Of a DNA stretch of 8,565 bases, positions 6,916 through 8,565 are shown piece by piece. This DNA comes from Candidatus Woesearchaeota archaeon (GTDB lineage Archaea; Nanobdellota; Nanobdellia; Woesearchaeales; GW2011-AR9), in assembly GCA_016179995.1 (NCBI GenBank), contig JACPCC010000050.1:1-8565 (forward strand), in the 5' to 3' direction. Made by a program: the position numbers and the translations under genes. The notes under the pieces were generated by a model that was not told where the DNA came from, did no database searches, and saw only the letters and a program-made list of their open reading frames with translations. Position 1 is the first letter of the stretch, and every line of letters begins with the position of its first letter.

Positions 6916-7102
6916 TAATACTTCATCTAAATGAAGCAATGTCGTCGTCAAGGCCAATAGATGAGTTTTGCGTTGCTTTATGCTAGAACCGGAACCGAAA
7001 ATAATCATTATCTCATTAAGGTTACATAAGATAAAATATCTTATTTTCGGCAAAACTTATGGCCCAGACGACATTGCAAACTTCAGAAAGCTGAAGTGGT
7101 AC
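6916..7102. mobile_element. MITE-like palindromic element (or structured RNA locus), 187 bp
   Basis: A non-coding element with nested complementary arms: 6936-6946 with 7067-7077 (11 bp, GCAATGTCGTC), 6952-6956 with 7060-7064 (GGCCA), 6965-6971 with 7050-7056 (GTTTTGC), and 6995-7004 with 7041-7050 (10 bp, CCGAAAATAA; base 7050 is shared with the previous arm). A small hairpin with a 6-bp stem and 4-base loop sits just outside the main arms at each end: CTTCAT/ATGAAG at 6921-6936 and CTTCAG/CTGAAG at 7081-7096. The two ends are thus imperfect inverted repeats of about 40 bases. A 9-bp direct repeat flanks the whole. No transposase or ORF of note lies inside, so if mobile it is non-autonomous. 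It lies between a terminator and a promoter, where insertion would be tolerated. The alternative is a structured non-coding RNA; the flanking direct repeat favours insertion. Confidence 0.5.
7026..7044. repeat. Perfect 8-bp inverted repeat at the centre of the palindromic element
   Basis: ATAAGATA, three adenines, TATCTTAT: a perfect 8-bp stem with a 3-base loop. Its right arm (7037-7044) overlaps the 7041-7050 arm that pairs with 6995-7004, so the two pairings exclude each other. Confidence 0.6.
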
Positions 7103-7111
7103 AATTCAACG
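7103..7111 (+). repeat. 9-bp direct repeat, right copy (AATTCAACG)
   Basis: Partner of the copy at 6907-6915. It abuts the BRE/TATA of the next operon, so an insertion here would have placed the element directly upstream of that promoter. Confidence 0.45.
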
Positions 7112-7124
7112 AAAAATTTAAATA
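7110..7124 (+). promoter_or_regulatory. Promoter of the winged-helix/RelE-like operon, probably leaderless
   Basis: CGAAAAATTTAAATA combines an A-rich BRE-like stretch with a TATA box, TTTAAATA (7117-7124). The box centre is about 26 bases before ATG 7147, so the transcript should start at or next to the start codon. No Shine-Dalgarno motif precedes the ATG, which agrees with a leaderless message. Confidence 0.65.
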
Positions 7125-7146
7125 GTTATATAGATTAATATAACAA

Positions 7147-7428
7147 ATGACCCAAATGTTACTGCAAAAAAATATTCTTCATTATCCTCAGTTAGATACA
7201 ATTCTTAGAGTAGAAGAGTTTATTAGGGCTAACTCGGGAGAATATAAAAAAAGAAATCTTTGGGAACATCTCCCTAAAAGGATGATGTATCAAACTTTCT
7301 GTGTCATCTTTGATTATTTGCTTTATTCCCGTAAGATTGCTTTAGATCAGGAAGGAAAAATAGCTTGGATTTGGAATCCTTCTCTGGTAAAAAAGTACTT
7401 AAACAATCCTGCTTTAAGGGCCAAATGA
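7147..7428 (+). CDS. Small winged-helix (wHTH) protein, antitoxin-like partner
   Basis: A 93-residue protein with the look of a winged-helix DNA-binding domain. Helices lie at about 17-28 (LDTILRVEEFIR) and 34-42 (KKRNLWEHL), and a recognition helix at 46-60 (MMYQTFCVIFDYLL). A beta-wing at 63-76 (KIALDQEGKIAWIW) is followed by WNPSLVKKYL. I recall close relatives sharing the HYPQLDT and IWNP patterns as small hypothetical proteins in DPANN archaea; I cannot name a curated family. ATG 7147 is chosen because it matches the promoter distance for leaderless translation; ATG 7156 (MLLQKN) is the alternative. Its stop overlaps the next start as ATGA (7425-7428), which implies translational coupling with the RelE-like gene. 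An antitoxin or autoregulator role is inferred from this pairing only. Confidence 0.75.
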   Translation: MTQMLLQKNILHYPQLDTILRVEEFIRANSGEYKKRNLWEHLPKRMMYQTFCVIFDYLLYSRKIALDQEGKIAWIWNPSLVKKYLNNPALRAK

Positions 7429-7658
7429 AATCAATAGTTCATTTTTGTGATGAAAAACTAAAGCTGGAATTTGAAGGTTTAAAAGATTCTAGGGTAGAAG
7501 ACAAGATGCTGTATAAATGGATACTTCGCGCCATAGATGATCTTAACGAAAATGCTTTTTGCGGGATACAAATCCAGAAAAAACAAATTCCTAATATTTA
7601 TATCGAAAAATATGAGATAGATAATCTCTGGAAATATGACCTGCCCCGTGGTCTTTGA
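7425..7658 (+). CDS. RelE/ParE-like toxin family protein, truncated at the C-terminus
   Basis: A 77-residue product starting MKSIVHFCDEKLKLEFEGLK. It resembles the N-terminal two thirds of small archaeal RelE/ParE-type proteins: an amphipathic alpha-hairpin at about 9-42, a FCGIQI strand at 45-50, KKQIPNIYIEKY, then the DNLWKYDLP motif at 66-74. As I recall the family, DLP is followed by a W-R-L-(I/L)-Y strand and a further 30 or so residues containing the core sheet and active-site side chains. Here translation stops after RGL. Neither other frame restores that sequence (the frame with TGG at 7649 reads WSLKNKDFYFF), so a deletion is likelier than a base error. The product is probably inactive as a ribonuclease. 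The start overlaps the upstream stop (ATGA), with AAGGG at 7416-7420 as a weak ribosome-binding site; the longer in-frame ATG at 7365 lies inside the winged-helix gene and is not needed. Confidence 0.65.
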   Translation: MKSIVHFCDEKLKLEFEGLKDSRVEDKMLYKWILRAIDDLNENAFCGIQIQKKQIPNIYIEKYEIDNLWKYDLPRGL

Positions 7659-7684
7659 AAAATAAGGATTTTTATTTCTTTTAA
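7658..7684. terminator. Possible bidirectional terminator between convergent genes
   Basis: AAAAAT (7658-7663), a 4-base loop and ATTTTT (7668-7673) form a 6-bp stem, followed on the plus strand by a T-rich tract up to 7682. On the minus strand the same bases give a T-rich segment shortly after the ATPase stop. The gap between the two convergent stop codons is only 22 bp, so both transcripts must end here or run into each other. Confidence 0.4.
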
Positions 7685-8565
7685 CAACCACGCTCTTGTA
7701 TCATCCATCTCCAAACTGGTTTGACTATAATTTTTCTCTCTCCTAATTTAATTTCTTCATCTTGACCATTAGTCAAAAGCAATCCTTCTTTAAGCCTGAA
7801 CTTTTTCATGGCTTCAATTAGTCCATCTATTTCTCTGCTGCGATTTTCTTGATTTAACTCAAAACACACCTGTATTGCCTGAATTACACTTTTATTCTTA
7901 ACTATAACAAAATCACACTCTCTTTCAGCAGAATGATAAAAAATATCATAATCTTTATTTAGGCAGTTAAATACCAAGTTCTCTAGAAGCCATCCCTTAT
8001 CTTTAGTAATTTTTTTAGAAAGAATTTCTATAAAACCATTGTCTAAAACGTAAAATTTTTTATCGCTCAGTATCTGTTTTTTAAATGAGTAGTCAAATTT
8101 GGTTATGGTTTTGGCAAAATAAGTTTCTTCAAGATAAGATATAAATTTTTTAAAAGTGTTAACACTGTTTATGGGTATAAACTTCTTAAGGGAATTGTAG
8201 CTGAACCTATTAGCAAAATTATTTATCAAATAAGAATACAACTGCCTTAAAATTGCTACATTTTTTACCCTATATCTTACTGCTATATCTTTTAAAATAG
8301 TATCTTCATAAATTCGAGTTAATATTTCTTGATCTTTATAGATAAGGTATTCAGGCATTCCCCCCATTATCAAATATTCTTCAAAATATTTCTCCATCTC
8401 TACTTTTGTTTCAGTCTTATAAACTGTTTCTTTGTCAAGTACTACTTCTTTTAATTCAATGAACTCCAGAAAAGAGAAAGGCCAGACTATAATATCTACA
8501 TGCCTTCCTGTAAGTTTTGTTCCCAGTTCTTTGCTCAATAGTGTTGCGCTTGAGCCGGTTATTAC
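7681..8565 (-). CDS. Archaeal AAA+ ATPase with C-terminal DUF4143 (COG1373 type), 5'-truncated by the window edge
   Basis: The reading frame stays open to the edge, so about 294 C-terminal residues are visible and the N-terminus, where Walker A and B are expected, lies outside. Counting from the edge, it opens with VITGSSATLLSKELG, the sensor-1 Thr-Gly-Ser stretch of the AAA_14 domain, then LTGRHVDI with the conserved Arg and WPFSFLEF. The DUF4143 domain follows: a helical part (EEYLIMGGMPEYL, about 50-65) and a PD-(D/E)XK-like core with WLLENLVF (Glu195), ECDFVI (Glu216, Asp218) and IQVCFEL (Gln232-Val233). The usual catalytic Lys after the Glu is not obvious, as is common in this family. 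Relatives are about 400-480 residues, scattered across archaea and bacteria, and often move between genomes; their function is not settled. It runs convergently toward the RelE-like gene. The TTG at 8538 is an internal Leu codon, not a start. Confidence 0.85.
   Translation of the reverse strand, partial: VITGSSATLLSKELGTKLTGRHVDIIVWPFSFLEFIELKEVVLDKETVYKTETKVEMEKYFEEYLIMGGMPEYLIYKDQEILTRIYEDTILKDIAVRYRVKNVAILRQLYSYLINNFANRFSYNSLKKFIPINSVNTFKKFISYLEETYFAKTITKFDYSFKKQILSDKKFYVLDNGFIEILSKKITKDKGWLLENLVFNCLNKDYDIFYHSAERECDFVIVKNKSVIQAIQVCFELNQENRSREIDGLIEAMKKFRLKEGLLLTNGQDEEIKLGERKIIVKPVWRWMIQERGC

Noticed and set aside
6939..6986. Tiny ORF beginning MSSSRPIDEF inside the palindromic element
   Set aside because: It is only 15 codons, has no ribosome-binding site, and its start lies in the inverted-repeat arm.
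6916..7102. IS200/IS605-type element ends (subterminal hairpins)
   Set aside because: Those elements do not make target duplications and lack the long complementary arms seen here. The nested inverted repeats fit a MITE-like structure better, although the end hairpins kept this idea open for a while.
7479..7691. Minus-strand open frame opposite the RelE-like gene
   Set aside because: It overlaps a recognisable plus-strand family over most of its length and the end of the ATPase gene, and has no domain of its own.
1..8565. CRISPR array, tRNA or rRNA genes
   Set aside because: No regularly spaced short repeats and no tRNA- or rRNA-like conserved stretches were seen on either strand. The only tandem repeat is the protein-coding 336-bp pair.

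Overview
The window looks like AT-rich archaeal DNA, most likely from a DPANN-type lineage (Woesearchaeota/Pacearchaeota-like). This is judged from TATA/BRE-like promoters, Shine-Dalgarno motifs of the GAGG/GGAGG type, a poly-T terminator, single-pass membrane-anchored surface proteins, and small protein families (a winged-helix protein and a RelE-like protein) that I recall from those genomes. No RNA gene, CRISPR array or ribosomal marker is present, so the taxonomic call is inference.

Layout. Positions 1-190 are a short upstream region with an archaeal promoter and perhaps the edge of another gene. Positions 192-1471 hold a surface-protein gene that appears broken. Its signal peptide is intact, but it sits behind an ATC codon instead of ATG. 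The reading frame is then lost near 1268-1286, which cuts off the C-terminal membrane anchor; the anchor is still readable in the next frame up to 1471. Positions 1548-6863 encode a 1771-residue exported, membrane-anchored surface protein. In order it has a signal peptide, a lamin-tail-like domain, two near-identical 112-residue cadherin-like repeats, further Ig/cadherin-like domains, three Cys-bracketed CARDB-like domains, a Ser/Thr-rich stalk and a C-terminal transmembrane helix. Its last ~430 residues are a diverged paralogue of the broken gene upstream, so the two form a surface-protein pair, probably in one transcript that ends at a poly-T terminator (6864-6891).

Positions 6892-7146 contain no gene. 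They hold a compact palindromic element of about 187 bp (6916-7102) with long complementary arms, a small hairpin near each end and a 9-bp direct repeat on both sides. This looks like a MITE-like insertion or a structured RNA locus. A TATA box at 7117-7124 then drives what is probably a leaderless transcript for two genes overlapping by ATGA: a winged-helix protein (7147-7428) and a RelE-like protein (7425-7658). The RelE-like protein stops just before the expected C-terminal core, so this toxin-antitoxin-like pair is probably decayed. Convergent to it, and running off the right edge, is the C-terminal two thirds of an archaeal AAA+/DUF4143 ATPase (COG1373 type).

Overall this is an accessory region: a large cell-surface adhesin-like locus next to a possible mobile or structured element, a toxin-antitoxin-like remnant and a mobile-type ATPase, with several signs of gene decay. 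The most novel-looking piece is the palindromic element at 6916-7102. The most informative protein-level pattern is the repeated Cys-bracketed domain shared by the two surface genes.
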